NCBI RefSeq assembly: GCF_029167105.1
Contig: NZ_JARFML010000006.1
Coordinates: 1 to 64,000 of the forward strand
Length of the DNA stretch: 64,000 bases
Direction of reading: 5' to 3'
Source of the DNA: Bradyrhizobium yuanmingense
GTDB taxonomy: Bacteria > Pseudomonadota > Alphaproteobacteria > Rhizobiales > Xanthobacteraceae
Shown here one piece after another: positions 25,823 to 35,600 of the stretch. Within the stretch, counting starts at the first letter, position 1. Every line of letters begins with the position of its first letter. The notes below the pieces were generated by a model. It saw nothing but the letters and a program-made list of their open reading frames with translations, ran no database searches and had not been told where the DNA came from. The translations under genes and the position numbers were made by a program.

Positions 25823-26254
25823 ATGTGCACGATCAGCAAGCCGGAAGTCCCCGCGACGGGCGGTCTGCAACTGCTTCAGCCCAGCGGCTGGCCGCAGCCG
25901 AGGGGGTATGCGAACGGCGTCATGGCTGAAGGACGACTCATCGTGACGGGTGGTGTGGTCGGTTGGGACGCAGCCGGGCGATTTGCCGACGGACTCGTTG
26001 CGCAGGTCCGCCAGACGCTCGAAAACATCGTCGCGATCCTGGCAGAGGGCGGCGCGCGGCCGGACCATCTCGTGCGCCTGACCTGGTACGTCGTGGACAT
26101 GGACGAATATGTGTCGAACCTGAAGGCGCTCGGCAAGGTCTATCGCGAGGTCATTGGCGCCCACTACCCCAGCATGGCGCTTGTGCAGATCGTGCGTCTC
26201 GTCGAGCCATCCTCGCGTGTCGAGATCGAAGCGACGGCCGTCGTCCCGCGCTGA
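25823..26254 (+). CDS. RidA/YjgF-family protein without the usual catalytic Arg
   Basis: A 143-residue Rid-family protein following the dehydrogenase by 18 bases. The fold markers RGYANGVMAEGRLIVTGGVVGWD and RLTWYVVDMDEY are clear, as is the terminal VEIEATAVV. Classical RidA imine deaminases have an arginine in the segment Y/F-P-A-R-S. Here it reads YPSMALVQIVRL, so Met occupies that place. Related proteins occur in 2-aminobenzoyl-CoA type clusters, where an enamine or imine product could be hydrolysed, but without the Arg the activity is open. Confidence 0.88.
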   Translation: MCTISKPEVPATGGLQLLQPSGWPQPRGYANGVMAEGRLIVTGGVVGWDAAGRFADGLVAQVRQTLENIVAILAEGGARPDHLVRLTWYVVDMDEYVSNLKALGKVYREVIGAHYPSMALVQIVRLVEPSSRVEIEATAVVPR

Positions 26255-26537
26255 CGAAGGCGTCGGCCGCAGGCCCGCGGCGAGACCGCGACGATGGAAA
26301 GCTCTCTACGGCGCCCATGATGGATTGGAGCGAGAGCTCAATATTTTCAATCGGCTAAGGGGCGGCGTGTGCACGATGTGTGCACCGGGAGATGCAAAGA
26401 AATCTATCGACGGCAAATCTGAGCAGGCGGTCTGAGGCGTGATGCTGACCTCGGCTTCCGCGCGATCGAATTGACGAGAGCAGTGCAGCGACTACAACAG
26501 GCGTTTCGCCGCCGGTCATGAGAGAGAAAGAAGCCCA

Positions 26538-27686
26538 ATGTTCCTGACCGAGAACGATCTGAATGAATTGGTGGCATGGCGACGCCATCTTCACGCCGTG
26601 CCGGAACTGTCGGGGCAAGAGGCAAACACCGCGGAAGCCGTGCGGGCCCGTCTTCAGGCGGCGGGTGCCGACAGGATCGTTTCGGGCCTCGGTGGTCACG
26701 GCGTGCTTGGAATCTATGATGGACGTGAGTCTGGCCCGACGATCATGCTTCGGGCCGAACTGGATGCACTGCCGATCCAGGAAAAATCAGAACTCAAGCA
26801 TCGATCACTGGTAGCAGGAAAAGCCCATCTCTGCGGTCATGATGGTCATATGGCAATTCTGGCGGCCGTAGCGCAAAATCTGAGCCAGCAACGTCCAAGC
26901 CGAGGTCGCGTAGCGCTCCTGTTTCAGCCGGCCGAGGAGGACGGGTCCGGTGCGGCCGCCGTTCTGGCTGACGCGAAGTTTGAGCAGGTGCGGCCCGACT
27001 TTGTCTTCGCGCTGCATAACCTACCTGGGCTCGGTTTTGGACAGGTCTCCCTTGCCGAGGGCTTGGTGAACTGCGCCTCGCAAGGAATGCGGATCAGATT
27101 ATTGGGACGAACCACGCACGCGTCGAATCCGGAGCTCGGTATCTCCCCGAAAGACGCGCTCGCCAGGCTTCTGCTGGAGATTCCCGCGCTTGGGCACGGT
27201 ACGGAGCTGGACGACGACTTCTCGATGCTGACGGTCACCCACGCAAGACTTGGGGAGCCTGCGTTCGGTATCGCGCCGGGCTTCGGCGAGTTGTGGGCGA
27301 CACTGAGAACATGCACCGACGTGATGATGGAACGGCTCCGACTGGAGGCGGAAGACTTGGTTCGACGCGTGACGGCCGGTGAGGGGCTGAGCACGGAAAT
27401 CGCTTATCGCGACGTCTTCAATCATTGCGCAAACGACGTCGATGCTGTTGCCCATCTTAGAAGCGCGCTGGACGCAGAGGGGGTGCGACATTCGGCGGAG
27501 GGCCTTCCGCTGCGTGGTTCCGAGGACTTCGGACGTTTTGGCTCCCGTGCGAAGTCGGCGATGTTTTTCCTGGGAGCCGGCAAAGAGCATCCCGGGTTGC
27601 ATGAGCCGAACTACGACTTTCCGGATCAGTTGATAGACGTTGGTGCAAGAATATTCATGCGCACTATACGCAACCTGCTTGGCTAA
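26538..27686 (+). CDS. M20-family amidohydrolase (hippurate hydrolase/aminoacylase-like)
   Basis: A 382-residue metal-dependent amidohydrolase of the M20D type. Metal and catalytic landmarks are HLHAVPELSGQE near residue 15, TIMLRAELDALPIQEK near 72, HLCGHDGHMAILAAVAQNL near 97 (metal-binding His and Cys), and LLFQPAEEDGSGAAAVL near 127 with the paired Glu. A dimerisation domain follows and the C-terminal GAGKEHPGLHEPNYDFPD holds the last metal His. It stands alone with about 280 bases upstream and the siderophore receptor downstream. It could act in either neighbouring pathway or in neither; the substrate is unknown. Confidence 0.88.
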   Translation: MFLTENDLNELVAWRRHLHAVPELSGQEANTAEAVRARLQAAGADRIVSGLGGHGVLGIYDGRESGPTIMLRAELDALPIQEKSELKHRSLVAGKAHLCGHDGHMAILAAVAQNLSQQRPSRGRVALLFQPAEEDGSGAAAVLADAKFEQVRPDFVFALHNLPGLGFGQVSLAEGLVNCASQGMRIRLLGRTTHASNPELGISPKDALARLLLEIPALGHGTELDDDFSMLTVTHARLGEPAFGIAPGFGELWATLRTCTDVMMERLRLEAEDLVRRVTAGEGLSTEIAYRDVFNHCANDVDAVAHLRSALDAEGVRHSAEGLPLRGSEDFGRFGSRAKSAMFFLGAGKEHPGLHEPNYDFPDQLIDVGARIFMRTIRNLLG

Positions 27687-27745
27687 ATCGAGAATTCCGG
27701 ACGGAGTGACAGCGTACCGCCTGCATGTCACACGTTGGATCGCCG

Positions 27746-27778
27746 ATTAGAACGATTTGAATCTAGAAGCATTCGAAT
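27746..27778. promoter_or_regulatory. Two adjoining ICE-like (Irr) motifs upstream of the siderophore receptor
   Basis: The Bradyrhizobium iron control element, as I recall it, is TTTAGAA-N3-TTCTAAA. Two imperfect matches overlap by one base: ATTAGAA-CGA-TTTGAAT at 27746-27762 (10 of 14 defined positions) and TCTAGAA-GCA-TTCGAAT at 27762-27778 (11 of 14). They agree with each other at 12 of 17 positions, so the site is a tandem repeat with a 16-base step. They lie about 155 bases before the receptor ATG, in an AT-richer patch. Iron regulation through Irr would fit the gene's role; binding is not proven. Confidence 0.45.
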
Positions 27779-27933
27779 TTGCGCGGTGAGATTCGAAACA
27801 GGTAATCGCTCTCCGACCACGACGGTTTGTCGTGCAACCTTAGATGATTTCTAGGTCCCAATTCCTTCTCGCAGCGCCGTCATATGTTAGGAAGCGACGG
27901 GGACTTGCTTGCTAGTGGAATTGGGGCGTAGGA

Positions 27934-30273
27934 ATGACGCGTGAACTCTCGGCCAGGAAAATCGTGCGTACACTATCGTTGGGGGCGGTGAGTTATCTCG
28001 CACTGTCGATGGAATCTTCGGGTGACCTTCAGCATGCGGCTGCGCAATCCAATCTGCCGCCCGTGACCGTCGATGCTCCGAAGCCGAGAGTCCGTCAGCC
28101 GGTCCAGAGATCACAGTCGACGCGCGCCTCGCGTGGACAGCGATCCGTCGCCGCGGCGGCTCCGCGCCAGGCTGCACCCGTTCCCTATGTGGTGCCTTCG
28201 ACCGGTACGGTCGGCACGGTGCCGCCCGCCTACGCAGGCGGCCAGGTCGCGACCGGCGGGAGTCTCGGCCTGCTCGGTAATCGCGGCGTGATGAACACGC
28301 CGTTCAACCAGACGAGCTATACGGCGGAGTTGATCAAGAATCAGCAGGCGCGAACTGTCGGCGACGTTCTGTTCAACGATCCCTCGGTCCGAATGAAGAC
28401 TCCTGCCGGCAACGGCATTGATGGCGTCTACATCAGGGGATTCTATCATGACAGTGGCGACTATGCCATGAACGGCCTCTATGGAATGGCGCCGTTCTAT
28501 TCCACGTCAGCGAATTTCCTGGAGCGGGTCGAGGTTCTGAAGGGCCCGGGGGTGCTTCTCGGCGGCATGCCGCCTGCAGGCGCCAATGGTGGCAGCATTA
28601 ACTTGGTGACGAAGCGCGCACCGGACTTCGACATCACACAACTTACTGCACTTTATATATCAAAGTCTCAGTTCGGATTGCAGACCGATGTGAGCCGTCG
28701 ATACGGCGAACATAAGGAATGGGGCGTCCGGTTCAATGGTGAGGCGCGGGGCGGCTCGACTGCGTATGATCGGCAGACTGATCAGTTCGGCAACGCCGTG
28801 CTCAATCTCGACTACCGGGGCGAACGCGTGCGCTTTTCAACGGATATCGGCTATCAGGCCGATAATCTGAAGCCGCCGCTGCGGTTCCTGACGTTTACCA
28901 CTAGTCCTCCATTCGCGACCACTATTCCGGTTCCTGCCCTTCCGAAGCCCGGCGCCAATTACATGCCGGAATGGGCGACATGGAAACCGAAAGATGCGTT
29001 TGCCATGACGCGTGGCGAAGTCGATCTGACGGAGTCGGTGACTGCATATGGTGCGGCTGGATACCACAAGAGCGAGATCGACTACGTCTATCCATCGCCG
29101 CGCATCACGAGCGCGAACGGCAACTGGACGGCCGCTCCATTCAGCGGGCGAGATGTTTATGACAATTATACGGGTGAGGTCGGGCTGCGAGCCTCGGTCG
29201 ATACCGGCCCCATCAATCACCTCTTGACTGTGAACTACTCGGCTTTCGAGCGCGATTACAGTTCGTTCGGTAGGGCAGGCGCTGCGGTCAATTCGAATTT
29301 GTACAATCCGGTTCCGATCCCTTATCCGAACTTCGCTACTGTCGTCCAGAATTTGGAGACGCGGACCAAGCTTAGCAGCGTCGGTATCGCTGACACGATG
29401 TCGATGTTCAACGAAAGGCTTCAGTTCGTTGTCGGCGCGAGGCGGCAAACGGCAGGCGTGGATAGCGTGAACCTGTTGACCTCTGCCAAATCGAGTGTCG
29501 ACGTTCCGACCTGGAGCCCCGGTTATGCGGTCATCGTCAAGCCGGTGGAGAACATCTCCCTTTACGCAAACTACATCGAAGGCTTAAAGGCACCTGAAGT
29601 CGTTGTCGGCGCCACGTCGTACTCCAACGTCGGCGAGATCATTCCTCCTGCTCAGACGAAGCAGAAGGAAGTCGGCATGAAGGTCGATATGGGCCGGATC
29701 GGATTTACGGCTAGCGCATTTGACATTACCAGCCCGAACATTATTTCGGTCGCAGTGCCGGGGCAAACCCTACCTGCGAGGCGGCTTTCCGGCGAGCAGC
29801 GCAATCGGGGCTTCGAACTGTTCACCTTCGGTGAGCTGACCCCGACGTTCCGGGTGCTGGGTGGCGTGACCTTCATTGACGGCGAGGTTGTGAGGCAGGC
29901 GGTCTCCGTCGGATCGATCATCGTCAACTACAACGGCAAAGTTCCCGTTGGCGTGTCGGCGGTTAACCTGAACCTGGGCGCCGAGTGGGACACCCCGTTC
30001 CTGCCGGGGCTGACTATGACTGGCCGGGTTATCTACACTAGCGAGAGCTACGCCAACGATGCGAATACACAGGAGCTTCCTGCGTGGACGCGAGTCGACC
30101 TTGGCGCACGCTACACCTTTCTGTCGCCGTGGAACGGCAAACCGATTGTTGTTCGCGCCAGCGTAGAGAACGTGTTCAACGAGGCGTACTGGAATTCTTA
30201 TCGTACCGTGAGCAGTGCAGTCTCGCTCGGCGCGCCGCGCACCTACCTCCTGTCGACAACGTTCAACTTCTGA
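27934..30273 (+). CDS. TonB-dependent siderophore receptor
   Basis: A 779-residue outer-membrane receptor. The first 38 residues look like a signal sequence ending near HAAAQ, followed by a TonB-box-like LPPVTVDAP. The plug domain spans about residues 110-225 (DVLFNDPSVRMKTPAGNG, GVYIRGFYHDSGDYAMNG, RVEVLKGPGVLLGG, GGSINLVTKRAPD), and a beta barrel fills the rest, ending in the expected C-terminal aromatic (TTFNF). The style is FhuE/ferrichrome-type. No N-terminal signalling (STN) domain is seen, so it should not signal through an ECF sigma factor. It probably imports the ferric form of the peptide made by the NRPS genes downstream. Confidence 0.93.
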   Translation: MTRELSARKIVRTLSLGAVSYLALSMESSGDLQHAAAQSNLPPVTVDAPKPRVRQPVQRSQSTRASRGQRSVAAAAPRQAAPVPYVVPSTGTVGTVPPAYAGGQVATGGSLGLLGNRGVMNTPFNQTSYTAELIKNQQARTVGDVLFNDPSVRMKTPAGNGIDGVYIRGFYHDSGDYAMNGLYGMAPFYSTSANFLERVEVLKGPGVLLGGMPPAGANGGSINLVTKRAPDFDITQLTALYISKSQFGLQTDVSRRYGEHKEWGVRFNGEARGGSTAYDRQTDQFGNAVLNLDYRGERVRFSTDIGYQADNLKPPLRFLTFTTSPPFATTIPVPALPKPGANYMPEWATWKPKDAFAMTRGEVDLTESVTAYGAAGYHKSEIDYVYPSPRITSANGNWTAAPFSGRDVYDNYTGEVGLRASVDTGPINHLLTVNYSAFERDYSSFGRAGAAVNSNLYNPVPIPYPNFATVVQNLETRTKLSSVGIADTMSMFNERLQFVVGARRQTAGVDSVNLLTSAKSSVDVPTWSPGYAVIVKPVENISLYANYIEGLKAPEVVVGATSYSNVGEIIPPAQTKQKEVGMKVDMGRIGFTASAFDITSPNIISVAVPGQTLPARRLSGEQRNRGFELFTFGELTPTFRVLGGVTFIDGEVVRQAVSVGSIIVNYNGKVPVGVSAVNLNLGAEWDTPFLPGLTMTGRVIYTSESYANDANTQELPAWTRVDLGARYTFLSPWNGKPIVVRASVENVFNEAYWNSYRTVSSAVSLGAPRTYLLSTTFNF

Positions 30274-30303
30274 ACGCCAAGTCCTTGGTACTTCCGATGC
30301 GTA

Positions 30304-30336
30304 CCGCCGCGGAACTCGTCCGCGGCGGTTTTCGTT
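30304..30336 (+). terminator. Rho-independent terminator after the receptor gene
   Basis: A perfect 9-base-pair GC stem, CCGCCGCGG at 30304-30312 and CCGCGGCGG at 30320-30328, with a 7-base loop and then TTTTCGTT, starting 30 bases after the receptor stop codon. It should separate the receptor transcript from the NRPS operon. Confidence 0.85.
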
Positions 30337-30647
30337 GGTCCATGGTCAGGAAAGCTATTCTTCGAGATTGATGACAGCACAATGAAGCGCTGTTCGACAT
30401 GAATGCGCGATCTTGCCGCCTCGAGAAAGTTCCTGCTTGCGCGTTTAGAATTACAGCAATCCGCGATCTGTCCCGAAATCCCAATATTTTCCCGCGTGTT
30501 GCCGGGCAAGCGCGGAGGTTGCATTGTGTTCGCGCGTCGCCAGTTTTGAGGTCTTAAAAAAAGGCGCGTCGATATTGCTTTGACCCTCGTCTTCTTCTGA
30601 CCTAGTCAAACGTCTCTGCTTTCGCTTTCCGAAAAGGGGACCGAGTC
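30337..30647. other. Promoter region of the NRPS operon
   Basis: About 310 bases without a gene. It includes an ICE-like left half site (TTTAGAA at about 30445-30451) without a good right half, a run of seven A's near 30556-30562, and TTGACC at 30580-30585 followed 17 bases later by the weak hexamer TAGTCA. I do not assign a firm promoter. The MbtH gene starts at the end of this region. Confidence 0.4.
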
Positions 30648-30875
30648 ATGATGGTATTCGACAGGGACGACGTCACCTTCACCGTCGTCGTCAATCACGA
30701 GGAGCAATACTCCATCTGGCCGACGTTCAAGGAAATTCCGAGCGGCTGGAAGGCGGTGGGGAAGACCGGCAGCAAGAAGGAATGTCTCGACCACATCGAA
30801 CAGGTGTGGACCGACATGCGCCCGCTCAGCTTGCGCAAATTCATGGACGATGCGGCGCCTCGGCAGTCGGCGTAG
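30648..30875 (+). CDS. mbtH: MbtH-family NRPS accessory protein
   Basis: A 75-residue MbtH-like protein with the full signature: [19 protein letters not shown] followed by the C-L-x-x-I-E-x-V-W-x-D-M-R-P-x-S-L-R tail. MbtH proteins bind the N-terminal part of adenylation domains and help them fold and activate amino acids. It opens the NRPS operon, so at least some of the A domains downstream probably need it. Two ATGs stand in a row; either may be used. Confidence 0.97.
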   Translation: MMVFDRDDVTFTVVVNHEEQYSIWPTFKEIPSGWKAVGKTGSKKECLDHIEQVWTDMRPLSLRKFMDDAAPRQSA

Positions 30876-30896
30876 CCAGCGGGGCTCGGTCGTCCG

Positions 30897-31652
30897 ATGC
30901 GGCTTCTTTGTCTGCCTTATTCCGGCGGCAGCGCCATGTTCTATGCGCGGTGGCGCAGGCTGCTGCCGTCGTGGATCGACGTTCGGCCGGTGGAATGGCC
31001 CGGGCGCGGCGCGCGCATGGACGAGCCGCTGGCGACCGATCCGCGCGTGCTGGCAGCGCAGCTCGCTGGCGAGCTTGCCGCGCAGCTCGACGGGCCCTAC
31101 GCGTTGTTCGGGCACAGCCTCGGCGCCGTGATCGCGTTCGAGCTCGCACATGGCCTGCTCGATCGCGGAGTGCCTGCGCCGGCCATTCTCTTCGCCTCGG
31201 GTGCGGAGTCGCCGGCGGTTCGGGACGGCAGCAAGTGGCGCCATCCCCTGAGCGACGAAGCGCTGATGCAGGAGCTGCGCAATCTTCAGGGCACGCCCGA
31301 CGAGGCGCTGTCGAATGCAGAGCTGATGCGGTCCGCGCTGCCGGTGCTGCGCGCAGACTTTCTGATGTGCGGGGCCTATGTCTACCGGCCGCGGCGTCCA
31401 TTGCCGTGCCCGGTACACGTTTTTGGCGGAGCGGACGACGAGACCAGCCGCGAAGCACTCGAGGCTTGGCGGCAGGAGACCTCGGCGGCATTCACGCTCG
31501 ATATTCTGCCCGGGCATCACTTCTTCATTCACACAGAGCAGGCCGAGCTGATCGACCGGATCGGCTGGGCGCTGGTCCGGCAATCGGGGCGATCGACTGC
31601 TTCGCATCGGAGCGAGGATCATGAGCGCATTCTCCGTCCAGCCACTCATTGA
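30897..31652 (+). CDS. Type II (external) thioesterase of the NRPS system
   Basis: A 251-residue alpha/beta hydrolase of the GrsT/TesA type. [17 protein letters not shown] opens the protein, [17 protein letters not shown] near residue 75 carries the nucleophile Ser, GGADDETS supplies the acid, and LPGHHFFIH near 204 supplies the His. Type II thioesterases clear misprimed carrier domains. The gene overlaps the next one by 32 bases in a different frame. It is not the chain-releasing domain of the assembly line. Confidence 0.93.
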   Translation: MRLLCLPYSGGSAMFYARWRRLLPSWIDVRPVEWPGRGARMDEPLATDPRVLAAQLAGELAAQLDGPYALFGHSLGAVIAFELAHGLLDRGVPAPAILFASGAESPAVRDGSKWRHPLSDEALMQELRNLQGTPDEALSNAELMRSALPVLRADFLMCGAYVYRPRRPLPCPVHVFGGADDETSREALEAWRQETSAAFTLDILPGHHFFIHTEQAELIDRIGWALVRQSGRSTASHRSEDHERILRPATH

Positions 31653-32589
31653 CGGCAAGACTCTCCCCATGCTGCTCAGGCCAGGTGAGGCCGGGCAGCC
31701 GCTCGGCCAATCCCTTCCCATGCTGCGTGCGACGATCGACCGGTACCTGACCGACAGCGGCGGCATCGTATTTCGCGATTTCTCGCTCGATGGTCCCGAT
31801 GCGTTTCGGGCCTTCGCGGCCGATTTCGGTCATCCGCTGCTGACCTACGAGTTCGGGTCGACGCCGCGTTCGCAGGTGACCTCGGGCGTCTACACGTCCA
31901 CGGAGTATCCGCCGCACCAGCATATCCCGCTGCATAACGAGCAGGCCTATACCCGCGATTGGCCGATGAAGATCTGGTTCTACTGCATGCAGCCGGCGCT
32001 GGAAGGCGGCGAGACGCCGATCGCCGACAGCCGCGCCATCTATCGCGACATGCCGCCGGCGATTCGCGGGCGGTTTGCCGACAAGGGCGTGATGTATGTG
32101 CGGAACTACGGCAACGGGCTCGACGTCGAATGGCAGCAGGTGTTCGGCACCGACTCCAGATCGGAGGTGGAGGCTTACTGCGCTCGCCACGACATCGAAT
32201 GCGAGTGGAAGGAAGACGGCGAGCTCCGCACGCGCCAGATCTGTCAGGGCACGGCGCAGCACCCGATCACCGGTGACTGGGTCTGGTTCAACCAGGCGCA
32301 TTTGTTCCACGTCTCCAATCTCGAGCCGGAGGTGCGCGAGAGTCTGCTCGACGTGGTCGAGAACGAAGCCGATCTGCCGCGCAACGTCTTCTATGGCGAC
32401 GGTTCGACGATCGAGGATGAGACGCTGTCAACGGTCCGGACCGTTCTCGAGAAGCATAAGATCAGCTTTCCCTGGCAGGCCGGCGACGTCGTGATGCTCG
32501 ACAACATGCTCACGGCGCACGCGCGTGCCCCGTTCAAGGGGCCGCGCAAGGTGATCGTCGCAATGGCCGAAGCTCATCGGCAGCGGTGA
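31621..32589 (+). CDS. SyrP/TauD-type Fe(II)/2-oxoglutarate hydroxylase, probable NRPS-associated aspartyl beta-hydroxylase
   Basis: A 322-residue non-haem iron oxygenase. The first metal ligands are in PLHNEQAY near residue 105 (His-x-Glu), and the distal His and the 2-oxoglutarate Arg are in [18 protein letters not shown] near residues 297-314. Blocks [30 protein letters not shown] and [15 protein letters not shown] match the SyrP group of NRPS-tailoring hydroxylases. That group hydroxylates carrier-bound Asp (or His). The first amino-acid A domain of the adjoining NRPS has a clear Asp pocket, so beta-hydroxyaspartate, a bidentate iron ligand, is the likely product. Confidence 0.92.
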   Translation: MSAFSVQPLIDGKTLPMLLRPGEAGQPLGQSLPMLRATIDRYLTDSGGIVFRDFSLDGPDAFRAFAADFGHPLLTYEFGSTPRSQVTSGVYTSTEYPPHQHIPLHNEQAYTRDWPMKIWFYCMQPALEGGETPIADSRAIYRDMPPAIRGRFADKGVMYVRNYGNGLDVEWQQVFGTDSRSEVEAYCARHDIECEWKEDGELRTRQICQGTAQHPITGDWVWFNQAHLFHVSNLEPEVRESLLDVVENEADLPRNVFYGDGSTIEDETLSTVRTVLEKHKISFPWQAGDVVMLDNMLTAHARAPFKGPRKVIVAMAEAHRQR

Positions 32590-32667
32590 TCGGCAAGGGT
32601 GATCGGCGGCACGTCTCATTCGGGCGGTGGGGATTTTCGGCGCGCGGCCGGATAGGAATTCGAGAAC

Positions 32668-35600
32668 ATGGACAGATCCAACCTCGTCGAACGCTTGCGA
32701 GAGCACGCTGCCTTGCGACCGGAGAAGGTGGCTTTGCGGTTCCTCGAAGGCGACGACGTCGCCCACGAGCTGACGTTCGCCGCGCTCGACGCTCGGATCA
32801 GGGCACTTGCGGCGTGGTTGCAGCAGATGGGTGGGGCAGGCGAACGGGCGGTGATTCTGCTTCCGAGCGGGATCAACTATGCAGTCGCATTCTATGCCTG
32901 CCTGTATTCGAGCGTAATCGCCGTGCCGGCGTATCCGCCTGAGGGCGGCCCCGATCGCTATGCGGGACGACTCAACGGTATCCTGCGCGATGCCGCGCCT
33001 CGCTTCATCCTGGTGGAGACGGGGCTGCGCGGTCTCATCGAGGCGGCATTGCCCGAGCTCGCCGACGTGGAGATCGTTGCGGTGGACACGATTTCGTCCG
33101 ATCTCGCGGCGGACTGGTGCGAGACGAGGCCTGCCGCCGATGAGATCGCATTTCTCCAATACACGTCCGGATCGACCTCGCAGCCGAAGGGCGTTTGCGT
33201 CTCTCATGGCAATCTGGCGGCCAACGAACGAGCCATTGAAGCGGCCGCTGGCGGAACGCCGGACGACGTCTTTGTCAGCTGGCTACCGCTCTATCACGAC
33301 ATGGGACTGATTGGCGGGCTTCTGAACCCGCTGTTCACGGGCTTTACCGGCGTCCTGATGTCGCCGCGGAATTTCCTTGAGCGGCCGCGACGTTGGCTCG
33401 AGGCCATTGACCGCCACGGCGGCACGATGAGCGGCGGCCCCGACTTCGCGTACTCACTCTGCACCGACCGCATCTCGGAAGAGACCATCCGTCGGCTCGA
33501 CCTCAGCCGGTGGAGGTTTGCGTTCTCGGGCTCGGAGTTCGTCCGCCGGACCACCTTCGAGAAATTTGGCGACCGGTTTGCGCGTGCCGGCTTCAATCGG
33601 CGGGCGTTGACGGCCTGCTATGGCCTTGCGGAGGCGACGCTGCTGGTCACGGCCGGCGATATCACCGCCGAGACCGTGAGCTATACGCTCGACACCGCGG
33701 AACTCGCTGCCGGCCGCATCGCGAGCGCCAGCGAAGGTACGGACCTCGTGGCATGCGGCCGAACTGCTGCTGGTCACGCCGTGCGCATCATGCGTGTCGA
33801 CGGATCGGCGGGGACGGAGGCGAGTGAGGTGGGTGAGATCTGGGTCGCCGGTCCCAGTGTCGCGCTCGGCTACTGGAACAATGTCGAGGCCACGCATCAC
33901 GCCTTCGTCGAGCGAGATGGCGCGCGTTGGCTGCGGACCGGCGACATCGGCTTCCTTCGCGACGGCGCACTCGTGGTGGCCGGTCGTCTCAAGGACCTCT
34001 TGATCGTTCGCGGGCAGAACGTCTATCCGACGGATGTTGAGCAGGCGGTCGAAGCCGAGGTCGAATCCGTCCGCCGCGGACGGGTTGCCGCCTTTCCCGT
34101 CGAGGTCGACGGGCGTGAAGCCATCGGAGTGGCGGCGGAGTTCAGCCGCGCCGTGCTCAAGCGCACCAACCCGGAAGCGCTCGCACATGCGATCGGCGAA
34201 GCCGTCCTCCGGCAGGCGCAGGAATATCCGGCCGTGATCGTTCTGCTGAATCCGCAAGCGATGCCGCTGACCACGAGCGGCAAGCTGCAGCGGTCGGCCT
34301 GCGCAGCGCGTCTCGCCGACAACACGCTCGACAGCTTCGCGGTGTTCGAGAGAGGACGTCGCCGCGGCGCTGCATCCCTGACGGTGCCGGCGACTGATAC
34401 CGAGCGCGCCGTCGCCTCGATCTGGTGCGACGCACTTGGCGTCGCGGCGGTGCATCGCGAGGACGATTTCTTTGTGCTGGGCGGAAACTCGATCGCGGCT
34501 GGTCAAGTCGCCGCGGCGATCCGCGACCGCCTGGACGTGGAAGTGGAGCTGCGCACCTTCTTCGACGCGCCGGCGCTTGCGGCCTTTGCTGGCCGGATCG
34601 ATGCCCTGGCGGGCACCGGTGCTGGCCGGGCGCTCCCGCCGATCCCATGGTCCGCCGCGGCCGATCGCGCGAGGCTGTCGCACGCGCAGGATCGGCTCTG
34701 GTTCCTCTGGAACATGGACCCTGCTGGGACAGCCTATACCGTTGCGAGCACAATCGGTCTGAAGGGACGGCTCGACTGTACAGTGCTTTCGCGTGCTTTC
34801 GGCGAGATCGTCCGTCGTCACGAGATATTGCGGACCACATTCGTCGCCAGGGACGGCCGCGGAACGCAGCTCGTCCACGATGTCATGAGCATCGGCATCC
34901 GGCATGAGGATATTCGAGCTTATTCTGCACGGGAACGCTCGGAGCGCGCGGAGACGATCAGGCGATCCGAGCTCGGCAAGCCGTTCGATCTCGTGAACGG
35001 GCCGCTGTTGCGGGCGGTGATGCTTCAGCTGGCGGACGATGCCTACGAATTGCTGTTGCTTGCCCATCACATCATCGTCGATGGTTGGTCGCTTGATGTG
35101 TTGCTCGAAGAGCTGGCCGCTCTCTATCGAGCCGGTACCGGTCAGGGTACAAGCGTGCCGCCGGTTCCGGCGATTCAATATGCTGATTTTGCGGCCTGGC
35201 AGCGAAGCTGGCTTGCGGGCGGGGAGGGCGATCGGCAGCTCGCCTATTGGCGCGCCAAGCTCGGCGATGTTCACCCCGTGCTGGCGCTGCCGCATGATCG
35301 GCCGCGCCCGACGATCCAGAGCCATGCCGGCGATACGATCGGCCTTGCCATCGACGGCACACTTGCGTCCCGGCTCCGGGAAATCGCCGGCGAGCATCAC
35401 GTCAGCGTCTTCATGCTGCTGCTTGGGGCATATTACGCGCTGCTCCATCGCTACACCGGGCAGAGCGATTTGCGTGTCGGCGTGCCGGTCGCCGGGCGTC
35501 GGCATACGCAGCTCGAACGACTGATCGGATGTTTCGTCAACACGCTGGTGCTGCGGGCCGAGATGGCCGCCGAAGCGAGCTTCACCAGCCTGTTGCGTCA

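Noticed and set aside
30440..30460. A complete ICE box upstream of MbtH
   Set aside because: Only the left half TTTAGAA is present; the right half does not match.
30580..30608. TTGACC/TAGTCA as the NRPS operon promoter
   Set aside because: The -10 half is too weak to call without mapping data.
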